DNA from: JBCBKU01 sp965267475
Lineage (GTDB): Bacteria; Pseudomonadota; Alphaproteobacteria; Rhodobacterales; Rhodobacteraceae
DNA length: 64,000 nt
Direction of reading: 5' to 3'
NCBI GenBank assembly: GCA_965267475.1
Contig: OZ254079.1
Coordinates: forward strand, 1,612,001-1,676,000
The notes under the pieces are model-generated. The model did no database searches. It saw nothing but the letters and a program-made list of their open reading frames with translations, and was not told the origin of the DNA. A program made the translations under genes and the position numbers. Positions 51,632-59,377 of this stretch are shown here, piece by piece. Numbering within the stretch: the stretch's first letter is position 1; every line of letters starts with the position of its first letter.

Positions 51632-52640
51632 CTTTGTGACTATTCAGGCGGATCCGCCTTCCCGCCTTGATAAGGCACTGGCCCGCGACGCGCCAGAGGG
51701 CGCGCACCTTAGCCGTTCGAAGATCGGAAAGTTGATCGGCGCAGGGGCGGTGACCCGGGCAGGCGTGGTGATCGGCGATCTTTCCGCCCGGGTTGCGGAA
51801 GGCGAAGTGTTTCAGATCGCGCTCGAACCTCCGGATGAGATGACGGCAGAACCTGAGGCCATCCCGCTTGATGTAGTGCACGAAGACGCAGACCTGATTG
51901 TCGTCAACAAGCCGGTCGGCATGGTGGTCCATCCGGCGCCGGGAAGCCCGCGCGGCACGCTTGTCAACGCGCTTCTTTATCATCTCGGGGGCGGGTTATC
52001 GGGTCGGGCGGGCGAATTGCGCCCGGGCATCGTACACCGCATCGACAAGGATACATCAGGACTGCTGGTCGTGGCCAAATCGGATGCCGCGCATCAAGGC
52101 CTGTCTGCGCAGTTCGCTGAGCATTCGGTCGACCGGCGGTACGTGGCCTTTTGTCATGGTGTGCCTGATCCCGGCGATCCGCGCCTGATGGGTTTACGGG
52201 GTATCACCTCAGGCGCTGGCGGGATCCGCATCGCGACAGAATTGGCCAGGCACAAGCACGATCGTCAAAAACAGGCCGTGGTCTGGTCGGGCGGGCGGCG
52301 GGCGGTGACGCATATCCGTGTCTTAGAACGCTTTGCCGGTCAGGTTGCGCGGGTCATGTGCCAGCTTGAAACCGGGCGTACCCATCAAATTCGAGTTCAC
52401 ATGGCCTATGCCGGGCATGCGTTGATCGGCGATCCGGTTTATGGCGGGCGACGCAAGGTGGCCCAGGCGGCCTTGGGCGAGGCAGCGTCGGCTGTGGCCG
52501 CGTTTTCGCGGCAGGCGCTTCACGCCGAAACGCTCGGGTTTTTGCATCCGATCACTGGAGAGCATATGCATTTTGTCTCATCCTTGCCGGATGATTTGGA
52601 GGTCCTTCAGGAGTGTCTGCGCGAGAATGCACAAGGCTGA
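51615..52640 (+). CDS. rluD: RluD-type pseudouridine synthase
   Basis: A 341-residue RluA-family enzyme: N-terminal S4 domain (RLDKALARDAP ... RSKIGKLIGAGAVTRAGVV), catalytic motif LRPGIVHRIDKDTSGLLVVAK (Asp nucleophile) and GRTHQIRVHMAYAGHALIGDPVYG. Modifies 23S rRNA. Start at the ATG of MASDIIF; a GTG seven codons on (VTIQADPP) is possible, and would remove the overlap with the divergent gene. Confidence 0.9.
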   Translation: MASDIIFVTIQADPPSRLDKALARDAPEGAHLSRSKIGKLIGAGAVTRAGVVIGDLSARVAEGEVFQIALEPPDEMTAEPEAIPLDVVHEDADLIVVNKPVGMVVHPAPGSPRGTLVNALLYHLGGGLSGRAGELRPGIVHRIDKDTSGLLVVAKSDAAHQGLSAQFAEHSVDRRYVAFCHGVPDPGDPRLMGLRGITSGAGGIRIATELARHKHDRQKQAVVWSGGRRAVTHIRVLERFAGQVARVMCQLETGRTHQIRVHMAYAGHALIGDPVYGGRRKVAQAALGEAASAVAAFSRQALHAETLGFLHPITGEHMHFVSSLPDDLEVLQECLRENAQG

Positions 52641-52698
52641 CGCGAAATAATTAGGGTTACGCTCTGTACGCACTCATGTATACCCGATTTCCGCAGAT

Positions 52699-52723
52699 GT
52701 TCATTGTTTGTTCATGCCCGTTC
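52699..52723. promoter_or_regulatory. LexA-box-like GTTC repeats upstream of rpoH
   Basis: GTTC-ATTGTTT-GTTC (N7, a perfect LexA box) runs on into a third GTTC after six bases. It lies ~130 bases before the rpoH start and ~45 bases before a likely promoter. Confidence 0.5.
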
Positions 52724-52757
52724 ACGAATACTTAAACTTGATCCGGTACGCGCCCCC

Positions 52758-52786
52758 TTGAACTAAACTGCTCCGTTCACTATCTG
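52758..52786 (+). promoter_or_regulatory. Probable rpoH promoter
   Basis: TTGAAC and TATCTG hexamers are separated by 17 bases, about 43 bases before the rpoH ATG. The CTTGAA overlap also resembles a heat-shock sigma -35, so autoregulation is possible. Confidence 0.4.
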
Positions 52787-52828
52787 ATGTTAAGCCTCGC
52801 AACATTGGGGCAGACAGGGAATAGACAC

Positions 52829-53725
52829 ATGTCCAATTATGCCAATCTTCCAGCGCCATCCCCCGAGCAGGGGTTGAACCGCTATTTGCAGGAAATCCGG
52901 AAGTTCCCGCTTCTAGAGCCGGATCAGGAATACATGCTGGCCAAGCGTTGGGTCGAAGACCAGGATACCGATGCCGCCCATCAGATGGTGACGTCGCACC
53001 TTCGCCTCGCTGCGAAAATCGCCATGGGCTATCGCGGCTATGGCTTGCCGCAGGCCGAGGTGATTTCCGAAGCCAATGTCGGGCTGATGCAGGCCGTCAA
53101 AAGGTTCGATCCCGAAAAGGGTTTTCGCCTCGCCACCTATGCCATGTGGTGGATCCGCGCTTCCATCCAGGAATACATTCTCAGGTCCTGGAGCCTTGTG
53201 AAGCTTGGCACGACTTCGGCGCAGAAGAAGCTGTTCTTCAACCTGCGGAAGGCCAAGGCAAGGATCGGTGCTTTGGAAGAGGGCGACTTGCGGCCCGAAA
53301 ACGTTGCTCGGATTGCCAATGACCTGAATGTCACGGAAGAAGAAGTGATCAGCATGAACCGCCGCTTGTCGGGCGGGGATGCTTCGCTGAATGCGACGAT
53401 TTCGACCGACGGCGAAGGCGCGGCAGAGTGGCAGGACTGGTTGGAGGATGAAGATGCCGACCAAGCCGGCGATTATGAGGCCAAGGACGAACTGGATGTC
53501 CGCCGCGAATTGCTGGCCGATGCCATGTCGGTGCTGAACGATCGTGAAAAAGACATTCTGACCAAACGCCGTCTTCAGGATCAGCCCCTGACCCTTGAAG
53601 AATTGTCCGGCGAATATGATGTCAGCCGCGAGCGGATTCGCCAGATCGAGGTGCGCGCCTTCGAGAAGCTGCAAAAGAAGATGCAGGAACTCGCGCGTGA
53701 AAAGGGCATGCTGGCGATCGCCTGA
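52829..53725 (+). CDS. rpoH: RNA polymerase heat-shock sigma factor RpoH
   Basis: A 298-residue sigma-32 factor: region 2 (GLPQAEVISEANVGLMQAVKRFDPEKGFRLATYAMWWIRASIQEYIL), the RpoH box (AQKKLFFNLRKAKAR) and region 4 (LTLEELSGEYDVSRERIRQIEVRAFEKLQ). Start MSNYANLPAPS preceded by AGGGA. Terminator follows within the convergent chemoreceptor gene. Confidence 0.95.
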   Translation: MSNYANLPAPSPEQGLNRYLQEIRKFPLLEPDQEYMLAKRWVEDQDTDAAHQMVTSHLRLAAKIAMGYRGYGLPQAEVISEANVGLMQAVKRFDPEKGFRLATYAMWWIRASIQEYILRSWSLVKLGTTSAQKKLFFNLRKAKARIGALEEGDLRPENVARIANDLNVTEEEVISMNRRLSGGDASLNATISTDGEGAAEWQDWLEDEDADQAGDYEAKDELDVRRELLADAMSVLNDREKDILTKRRLQDQPLTLEELSGEYDVSRERIRQIEVRAFEKLQKKMQELAREKGMLAIA

Positions 53726-53746
53726 CGCGCACCGGCACGATGACAA

Positions 53747-55696
53747 TTAGGCGGCGCTCGAATTGAGCGTCGCCTTTTTCATGTCGTTGAATTCGAATGT
53801 GTTGACCAGTTCGCTCATCGCGTCCGCCGAACTTCTGAGCGAATGGGTGGCGGCTGTCGTTTCTTCGAACATCGCCGCGTTTTGCTGCGTTGCGCCGTCG
53901 ATCTGACGGACCGATCCATTGATCGTGGATACGCTGTCGGCCTGTTCTGAGATCGAATCCGCGATCTTGCTGGTGTGAACGTAGATCTCCCCCACAGCTT
54001 CCCCGAGAACCGCAATCGCCTTGCCGGCTTCGTCCACGTGGTCCACCCCGGTTTGCACCTGTGCGACGCTTTTTGAGATCAGCGCTTCGATCTCTGCGGC
54101 AGCCTCAGACGCGCGTTGCGCCAAGGCGCGCACTTCCGACGCGACAACGGTGAAGCCGCGCCCGCTTTCGCCGGCACGCGCCGCTTCGACCCCGGCATTC
54201 AATGCCAGAAGGTTCGTCTGGAAGGCGATGCCGTTGATCAGATTGATCGTCTCGGCGATTTCTGATGCGTTCTTTTCGATCTCGTGCATGGCCTCGACGG
54301 CGCTTTGGACGATCGACTCGCTGCGCGCTGCTTCGGTCCGGGCCGTTTCAATCACGCCTCGCACCTGATCCGCGCCCTTCGAGGCGGATTTGATCGATGC
54401 ATCGATCTCATCAAGCGACTTTGCGGTCTCGGCCAGCGAAGCCGCGTTCTTGTCGGTTCTGCGGGACAGATCATCGGCGGCCGCGCTGATTTCGCCCGCG
54501 TCGTTCAGGACGCCATTGGCGCGCGATGCAATCTCGGAAATGGCCGACGCCAGAAGTTCGGCGGTCTGGTTCACGTCATGCATAAGCTGGGCGAAGGCCC
54601 CTTCGAAATCGCCGGACATCCTGACGTTCAGGTTCTTTTTGGACAACGCCGCAACGACGCGCAGCGTTTCGCCCAGCCCGTCATCCACAGCGGACAGCAA
54701 TCCGTTGACCATCCTGCGGACCGCTTTCTGTTCGGGGATATGTCCGGATTCATCCATTCGCGCGCCGAAGTCGCCCTTGCGGGCATGTTCCAAGACATCG
54801 GCCAGATCCTCAAGAAGCTGAGCTGCCTTTTTGGCCTGCTCTTCCGCGGCGCGTTGCTGAGCTTCGGCTTCTTGGCGGGCGCGGGTTTCGGCGGCGCGGT
54901 CAGCTTCAAGCTTCTGCGCCTGAACCCGCTCTGCATCTTCACGGGACTTGCGCTCGGCCTCTTCCAGGGCGAGCCGTTCGGTCTGGCTGGCCTGGAAGGC
55001 TGAGATGCCTGAGTAAATGGCCGAGATTTCCCGCGCCGGTCGGCGGGGCGTGACGTATTCGGCTTGCGGATCTTCAATTACTTGCGCCAGGGACCGGACC
55101 GCTGCACGCAGCGGTTGACCCATGAAAGACCTGAGCGCCATGAAAGTCGCAAAACCCACCACTAGAAGCGTGCCAAGGAACAGAAGGCTCATCGTCCGGG
55201 ACATTTCGAAGACCCGCTGCCGCAAGGGGACGAGGTCCCAGACCACCAGGAGTTCGCCCACAAGGACCTGATCCGAGCCCTGTCCAAGCAGAATGGGCGA
55301 ACGCGTATATAGGATATTGCCGTCCTCTCGATGCGTTATAGTTTCCTCAAAGCTAGGCGCATCTGCAGCTGTCAGGACCTCTTCGCCGAAGTTTTCTGCG
55401 AGCGTTGCCAGAACTTCGATACCTTCCACATGGGTCACGCGAATTGCAGCGAGATTAAGCCCCTTCGTGGCCATGGCCGTATCGATCTGCGGCGCAACCA
55501 TCGCCCCGCGTTTCAGACGGGTCCCGGTTGCAATCTGATTTGCCAGGAGGCCGGTGAAGACCTGCGCATTTCTGGCATTCTTGTCCTCGATCGTGCGGGA
55601 CACCAATCCATCGGTCACAAACAGCAGCGCTACGAAACAGGCCAATAGCACCAGACCGTTTGCGAAGATGGTTTTCCCGGTGAGCGTTCTCAACAT
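53747..55696 (-). CDS. Methyl-accepting chemotaxis protein
   Basis: A 649-residue chemoreceptor: first membrane span ~residues 8-30, a periplasmic sensing domain to ~180, a second span, HAMP, a long coiled coil (~270-340), and the signalling domain with hairpin tip FQTNLLALNAGVEAARAGESGRGFTVVASEVRALAQRASEAAAEIE. No C-terminal CheR-binding pentapeptide. The start MLRTLTGK is where the membrane helix begins. A secreted cache-type gene lies just upstream in the same direction. Confidence 0.93.
   Translation of the reverse strand: MLRTLTGKTIFANGLVLLACFVALLFVTDGLVSRTIEDKNARNAQVFTGLLANQIATGTRLKRGAMVAPQIDTAMATKGLNLAAIRVTHVEGIEVLATLAENFGEEVLTAADAPSFEETITHREDGNILYTRSPILLGQGSDQVLVGELLVVWDLVPLRQRVFEMSRTMSLLFLGTLLVVGFATFMALRSFMGQPLRAAVRSLAQVIEDPQAEYVTPRRPAREISAIYSGISAFQASQTERLALEEAERKSREDAERVQAQKLEADRAAETRARQEAEAQQRAAEEQAKKAAQLLEDLADVLEHARKGDFGARMDESGHIPEQKAVRRMVNGLLSAVDDGLGETLRVVAALSKKNLNVRMSGDFEGAFAQLMHDVNQTAELLASAISEIASRANGVLNDAGEISAAADDLSRRTDKNAASLAETAKSLDEIDASIKSASKGADQVRGVIETARTEAARSESIVQSAVEAMHEIEKNASEIAETINLINGIAFQTNLLALNAGVEAARAGESGRGFTVVASEVRALAQRASEAAAEIEALISKSVAQVQTGVDHVDEAGKAIAVLGEAVGEIYVHTSKIADSISEQADSVSTINGSVRQIDGATQQNAAMFEETTAATHSLRSSADAMSELVNTFEFNDMKKATLNSSAA
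53750..53779 (+). terminator. Intrinsic terminator of rpoH inside the convergent MCP gene
   Basis: A ten-base stem GGCGGCGCTC / GAGCGTCGCC (one G-U pair) with loop GAATT is followed by five T. It begins 24 bases after the rpoH stop and coincides with the last codons of the chemoreceptor gene on the other strand. Confidence 0.75.
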
Positions 55697-55719
55697 GATC
55701 GGTGTCCCATCACGAGGCG

Positions 55720-56163
55720 TTAGCGGCAGACCATGACCAGAACGTCGTTTCCGGATGCCCACTCGCTGTAGCAGTGATAGGTGTACTCGGCCTCGGTATC
55801 GTAGTGATACCACTCCAGAATTGCGTCTGACTGGTTGTCGGCGGCGGCGGTGATACGGGGCCACATGGCTTCGCCTGTTAAATCCTGAACATCTGCATAG
55901 GATGTGGCAATCAACTCGGGCTCACGGTTGTCAGCCACGATGATCGAGCTTTCAAAGACATGAACACCCATCTGGGTGGTCGCAAAAGGAAGGGCCGGGT
56001 CGTGCATGGCCGCGATGGCGCTTTCAAGCCCTTCACCACGAACGATCTCTGACATGGCCGCCGCCATGGCGCGGGCCTCGTCATCGGTGCCGAATGCGGT
56101 GCCCGCCTGGGTGATTGTGGCTGAGGCGGCAAGGGCGCTGGCAAAAAATAGAGAACGGATCAC
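55720..56163 (-). CDS. Secreted cache-type sensor protein
   Basis: A 147-residue periplasmic protein: GTG start (GGGAG upstream), signal peptide IRSLFFASALAASATITQA, and a single domain resembling a small cache sensor (MGVHVFESSIIVADNREPELIATSYADVQDLTGEAMWPRITAAAD ... HYDTEAEYTYHCYSEW). It lies 23 bases before the chemoreceptor and probably delivers a ligand signal to it. Domain assignment is by eye. Confidence 0.6.
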   Translation of the reverse strand: MIRSLFFASALAASATITQAGTAFGTDDEARAMAAAMSEIVRGEGLESAIAAMHDPALPFATTQMGVHVFESSIIVADNREPELIATSYADVQDLTGEAMWPRITAAADNQSDAILEWYHYDTEAEYTYHCYSEWASGNDVLVMVCR

Positions 56164-56383
56164 GAGTAGTCTCCCAACTGATTGAAGCGGTCCGGACCTC
56201 GTATCGCAGTAGGGATTAACCGGGCGTAACGTGTACAATTTTATGGGTTTGGCGGTCTCCGCACAGCCTTGGCTTTGGCGCATTCCCGGATGCAGACCGG
56301 GGCGGCGTCTGCCATCGCAATTGTGCCGTTGACGCGTGTGTCCGGCTGGGTAGGCTGCGGCCAACCAATGAAAGGCATATACG

Positions 56384-57361
56384 ATGACGGAACCGGTACG
56401 CTGGGGCATTTTGGGGGCTGCGGATTTCGCAAAAAGCTTCATGGCACCCGCGATCCATATGGCAGAGGGCGCGGAACTGGCCGGGCTGGCAACATCAAAC
56501 CCCGAAAAGGCCAAGCCGTTTCAGGCCTTTGCGCCCGGATTGGCCGTCTATGACAGCTATGATGCCCTGCTTGCCGATCCGGATATCGACGCGGTCTATG
56601 TACCGCTTCCGAACCACCTGCACGTCGAATGGACGAAGAAGGTGCTGGCGGCGGGCAAACCGGTTCTGACCGAGAAACCTATCGCGATGCAGTCGGGCGA
56701 GATCGACGAATTGATCGCGGCCCGGGATGCCGCCGGGGTCCTCGCGGCCGAGGCGTATATGATCGTTCACCACCCACAATGGCAGCGGGCCCGGCATCTT
56801 GTACGCGACGGGGCCATCGGCAAGCTGATCCATGTGGAGGGCGTCTTCACCTATGACAACCGGTCCGAGGCCGACAATATCCGGAACCGGCCTGAAACAG
56901 GTGGCGGCGGGATCCCTGATATCGGCGTCTATACCTACGGCGCGACACGCTGGGTCACGGGCGAGGAGCCCGATGAGATCACCCATGCAGATGTGGATTT
57001 CGAAAACGGTGTCGACGTGCTGGCGCGTGTCTCGGCGCGCTTCCCGTCGTTTTCGGCCCATTGGGTCAACTCAATGCGGATGCACCCGATCCAGGACATG
57101 ACATTTCACGGGGATCAAGGGATCATTCGGCTGACGGCTCCGTTTAATGCAAACGTGTTCGGAATGGCTCGGATCGAGATCCATCAACCTGATCTGGGCC
57201 TGCGCATTGAACGATTTCCCTCGGACAACCATTATAAACTGCAAGTAGAGGCGTTCGGCCGCTCCATAAGGGATGGCACGTCTTATCCCTGGACGCTGGA
57301 AGATGCTCGGGGCACCCAGACGATGATCGACAGGGTCTTTGCTAAAGCGAGGGAGGCGTAA
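56384..57361 (+). CDS. Gfo/Idh/MocA family oxidoreductase
   Basis: A 325-residue NAD(P)-dependent sugar/polyol oxidoreductase: Rossmann start VRWGILGAADFAKSFMAPAI, AVYVPLPNHLHVEWTKKVLAAGKPVLTEKPIA (catalytic EKP), and GGIPDIGVYT. Substrate unknown. The DUF4389 gene starts immediately after its stop. Confidence 0.92.
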   Translation: MTEPVRWGILGAADFAKSFMAPAIHMAEGAELAGLATSNPEKAKPFQAFAPGLAVYDSYDALLADPDIDAVYVPLPNHLHVEWTKKVLAAGKPVLTEKPIAMQSGEIDELIAARDAAGVLAAEAYMIVHHPQWQRARHLVRDGAIGKLIHVEGVFTYDNRSEADNIRNRPETGGGGIPDIGVYTYGATRWVTGEEPDEITHADVDFENGVDVLARVSARFPSFSAHWVNSMRMHPIQDMTFHGDQGIIRLTAPFNANVFGMARIEIHQPDLGLRIERFPSDNHYKLQVEAFGRSIRDGTSYPWTLEDARGTQTMIDRVFAKAREA

Positions 57362-57649
57362 ATGACCGACCAACAGCACGACCAAGAGGATGACGGATTT
57401 CTCAAGCGCGACAGCATGCTGGAACGGCTGATCTACATGATCTTGTTCCTGTTTCTCTTCGCCATAGCCGAACTTATGATCTGGGCGCTGACCATCGGCC
57501 AGTTTGTCTGGCTCCTGTTCAATGGCGGCAAACCCAATGACAATATTGCCGAGTTTGGCGCGCGGCTGGGTGTCTGGCTGAAAAGAGTGTCCATGTATCA
57601 GTCTGGTGCCACCGATGAAAAACCCTTCCCCTGGCGCGAGATCGACTGA
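57362..57649 (+). CDS. DUF4389 family membrane protein
   Basis: A 95-residue protein with two hydrophobic stretches and the family core LIYMILFLFLFAIAELMIWALT ... VWLLFNGGKPNDNIAEFGARL. Function unknown; co-transcribed with the oxidoreductase. Confidence 0.82.
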   Translation: MTDQQHDQEDDGFLKRDSMLERLIYMILFLFLFAIAELMIWALTIGQFVWLLFNGGKPNDNIAEFGARLGVWLKRVSMYQSGATDEKPFPWREID

Positions 57650-57765
57650 CACGCGGCGCATCGGCAACGCGCGCGCGTGTTCCTGACTGTTCACGCAGCT
57701 GTGGCTCGACGGGGTGGGTCTCGATCGGCTAGCGCGATAGACAACGGCAAAGACAGGCAGAAATC

Positions 57766-58389
57766 ATGATCATTTCGCGCATGAAGGCGGTTCTTGCCGC
57801 ACTCGGGTTGGCGGCTCTGGCTGCGTGCGGCGGGGTGGGCCCGGATGGGCCGCCGGTTGCGACCCAGGACGAGATTGCGAATCTAGAGGCCTCAATCTTG
57901 AAGCTCGGACCCGAGATTGACCCATCCGAGGCCGCGCGGGCGGCGGAGATCGCTTTTCGGTACACCCAACAGCTTGCCATTGCGTACGAGATCACCGACC
58001 CGCCGCTTATCCATAACACCAAGGTCAATATGGGGCTTAGGCCCCGTGGGCTTTGCTGGCATTGGGCCGAGGATATGGAAAAGCGCCTTCTGGCCGAAGA
58101 CTTTCGGACCTTGGACTTGCACCGCGCCATAGCCAATGCAGACAGTCGTATCCTGATCGATCACTCCACTGCGATCGTGTCGGCCAAAGGCGCGGCATTC
58201 GACGATGGGATCGTGCTGGATCCCTGGCGGTTCGGCGGGCGGCTGTTTTGGGCTCCTTTGAAGGAAGACGAGCGCTATACTTGGGTGGCGCGTGAGAAAG
58301 TGCTCGATGCCCGGCTTCGCCAGATGATTGCCGAGGGCAAGGCTCCGGCCTCGGCGCGGCTGCAATTGGCCCCGTTTCCTGCGCCTTGA
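57766..58389 (+). CDS. Lipoprotein with possible papain-like catalytic residues
   Basis: A 207-residue lipoprotein (lipobox LAAC, residues ~18-21). The mature part has the order Cys (GLCWHWAEDM), His (LIDHSTAIVSAKG) and Asp (GIVLDPWRFGG), as in papain/transglutaminase-like folds. Family not identified; enzyme activity is inference. Confidence 0.6.
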   Translation: MIISRMKAVLAALGLAALAACGGVGPDGPPVATQDEIANLEASILKLGPEIDPSEAARAAEIAFRYTQQLAIAYEITDPPLIHNTKVNMGLRPRGLCWHWAEDMEKRLLAEDFRTLDLHRAIANADSRILIDHSTAIVSAKGAAFDDGIVLDPWRFGGRLFWAPLKEDERYTWVAREKVLDARLRQMIAEGKAPASARLQLAPFPAP

Positions 58390-58573
58390 CCAAGCGAATT
58401 GCGTTCTTGAAGTTCAAGCGACGCCGAAATTGTCCGTCGTCCTCTAAGAAACAATTGCTTTTGCGTGGTGGCAGAACAGCAGGATTCTATTTCTAACAGT
58501 TCGTGTTTCTTGCCTGACTTCTCGATTCCAATTAGACTATCTGCATTGATATGTCGTTTTGATTGGACATTTT

Positions 58574-59032
58574 ATGAAGCTGCTTGACCCAAGGTCGTAC
58601 TTCGCGACCCTTTTTTTCTTTTTGATTTGTGGTGCTTGTGCGCAAATTGCCGACTTCTCTCTGGAAGCCTACAAGAATGCGACGTCAATAAAGGCAAGAT
58701 CACTCAATCTGATCGAAGTATCCACCAATTCCTATGCCTCGCAAAAACAAAAGGCCGAACAATTACTTCTCGATATCGACGTAGCTTACGAGTTTTCAGC
58801 TGGGTTCGAGAATAATTCGGAGGCGACGGAGATGTGGGACATTATTCGCGATGGCGATGAAAACCTCATGGGCGGGTTCGTGGCATTTTGGCGCGATCGA
58901 TCGCCGTCGGGCGTCTCGCCAGACTTTGCCGAAAACTTCCGCGACGAGGTCGTTTTCGCATTTGATCGACTGATTTGCTTGGAGGCCAACAAGGAGGCCC
59001 CGACGTCCTGCAACGAGGCGCAGACGCGATAA
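58574..59032 (+). CDS. Unknown exported protein in low-GC patch
   Basis: A 152-residue protein with N-terminal hydrophobic segment FATLFFFLICGACA (signal or lipoprotein-like, imperfect lipobox) and a helical, acidic remainder (NNSEATEMWDIIRDGDENLMGGFVAFW). Codon use and base composition are clearly more AT-rich than neighbours, suggesting transfer. Followed after 15 bases by a second unknown gene. No family recognised. Confidence 0.6.
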   Translation: MKLLDPRSYFATLFFFLICGACAQIADFSLEAYKNATSIKARSLNLIEVSTNSYASQKQKAEQLLLDIDVAYEFSAGFENNSEATEMWDIIRDGDENLMGGFVAFWRDRSPSGVSPDFAENFRDEVVFAFDRLICLEANKEAPTSCNEAQTR

Positions 59033-59047
59033 TTCTGAGAGGACAAC

Positions 59048-59368
59048 ATGAGTATCAACAAGGCATTTGAAGACATTAAATCCGGAATATCTGATCTGAT
59101 TGAGAACGCGATCAAAGCATTTGCGGACGACGCGAAAAGTGATTTTTCAGACTTCTTAGCTGACTCAGAGGATGACTTGCGCCGCTATGCCGAGCTCTTG
59201 GCAAATGGATCCATTCAGCGAATAGAGTTTGATTTTCTCGTGGGTTCGAAAGCGAGCAACGCCAAGATGCTCGCTTTGTCGGCGAAAGGAATCGCAAAAG
59301 CCCGGATCAAGCATTTGCGTGACAGCTTGCGTGACTTGATCATCAACTCTGTTGTGGCTGCCATCTAA
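59048..59368 (+). CDS. Unknown helical protein in low-GC patch
   Basis: A 106-residue soluble protein, mostly amphipathic helix (INKAFEDIKSGISDLIENAIKAFADDAK; LSAKGIAKARIKHLRDSLRDL). A GAGAGGACAAC site precedes the ATG. Pairs with the exported unknown protein upstream. No family recognised. Confidence 0.6.
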   Translation: MSINKAFEDIKSGISDLIENAIKAFADDAKSDFSDFLADSEDDLRRYAELLANGSIQRIEFDFLVGSKASNAKMLALSAKGIAKARIKHLRDSLRDLIINSVVAAI

Positions 59369-59377
59369 GCCGGCGGC

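Noticed and set aside
57690..57704. A possible fourth LexA box (GTTCCTGACTGTTC) upstream of the papain-like lipoprotein.
   Set aside because: The spacing is six bases, not seven, and the downstream gene has no link to DNA damage.
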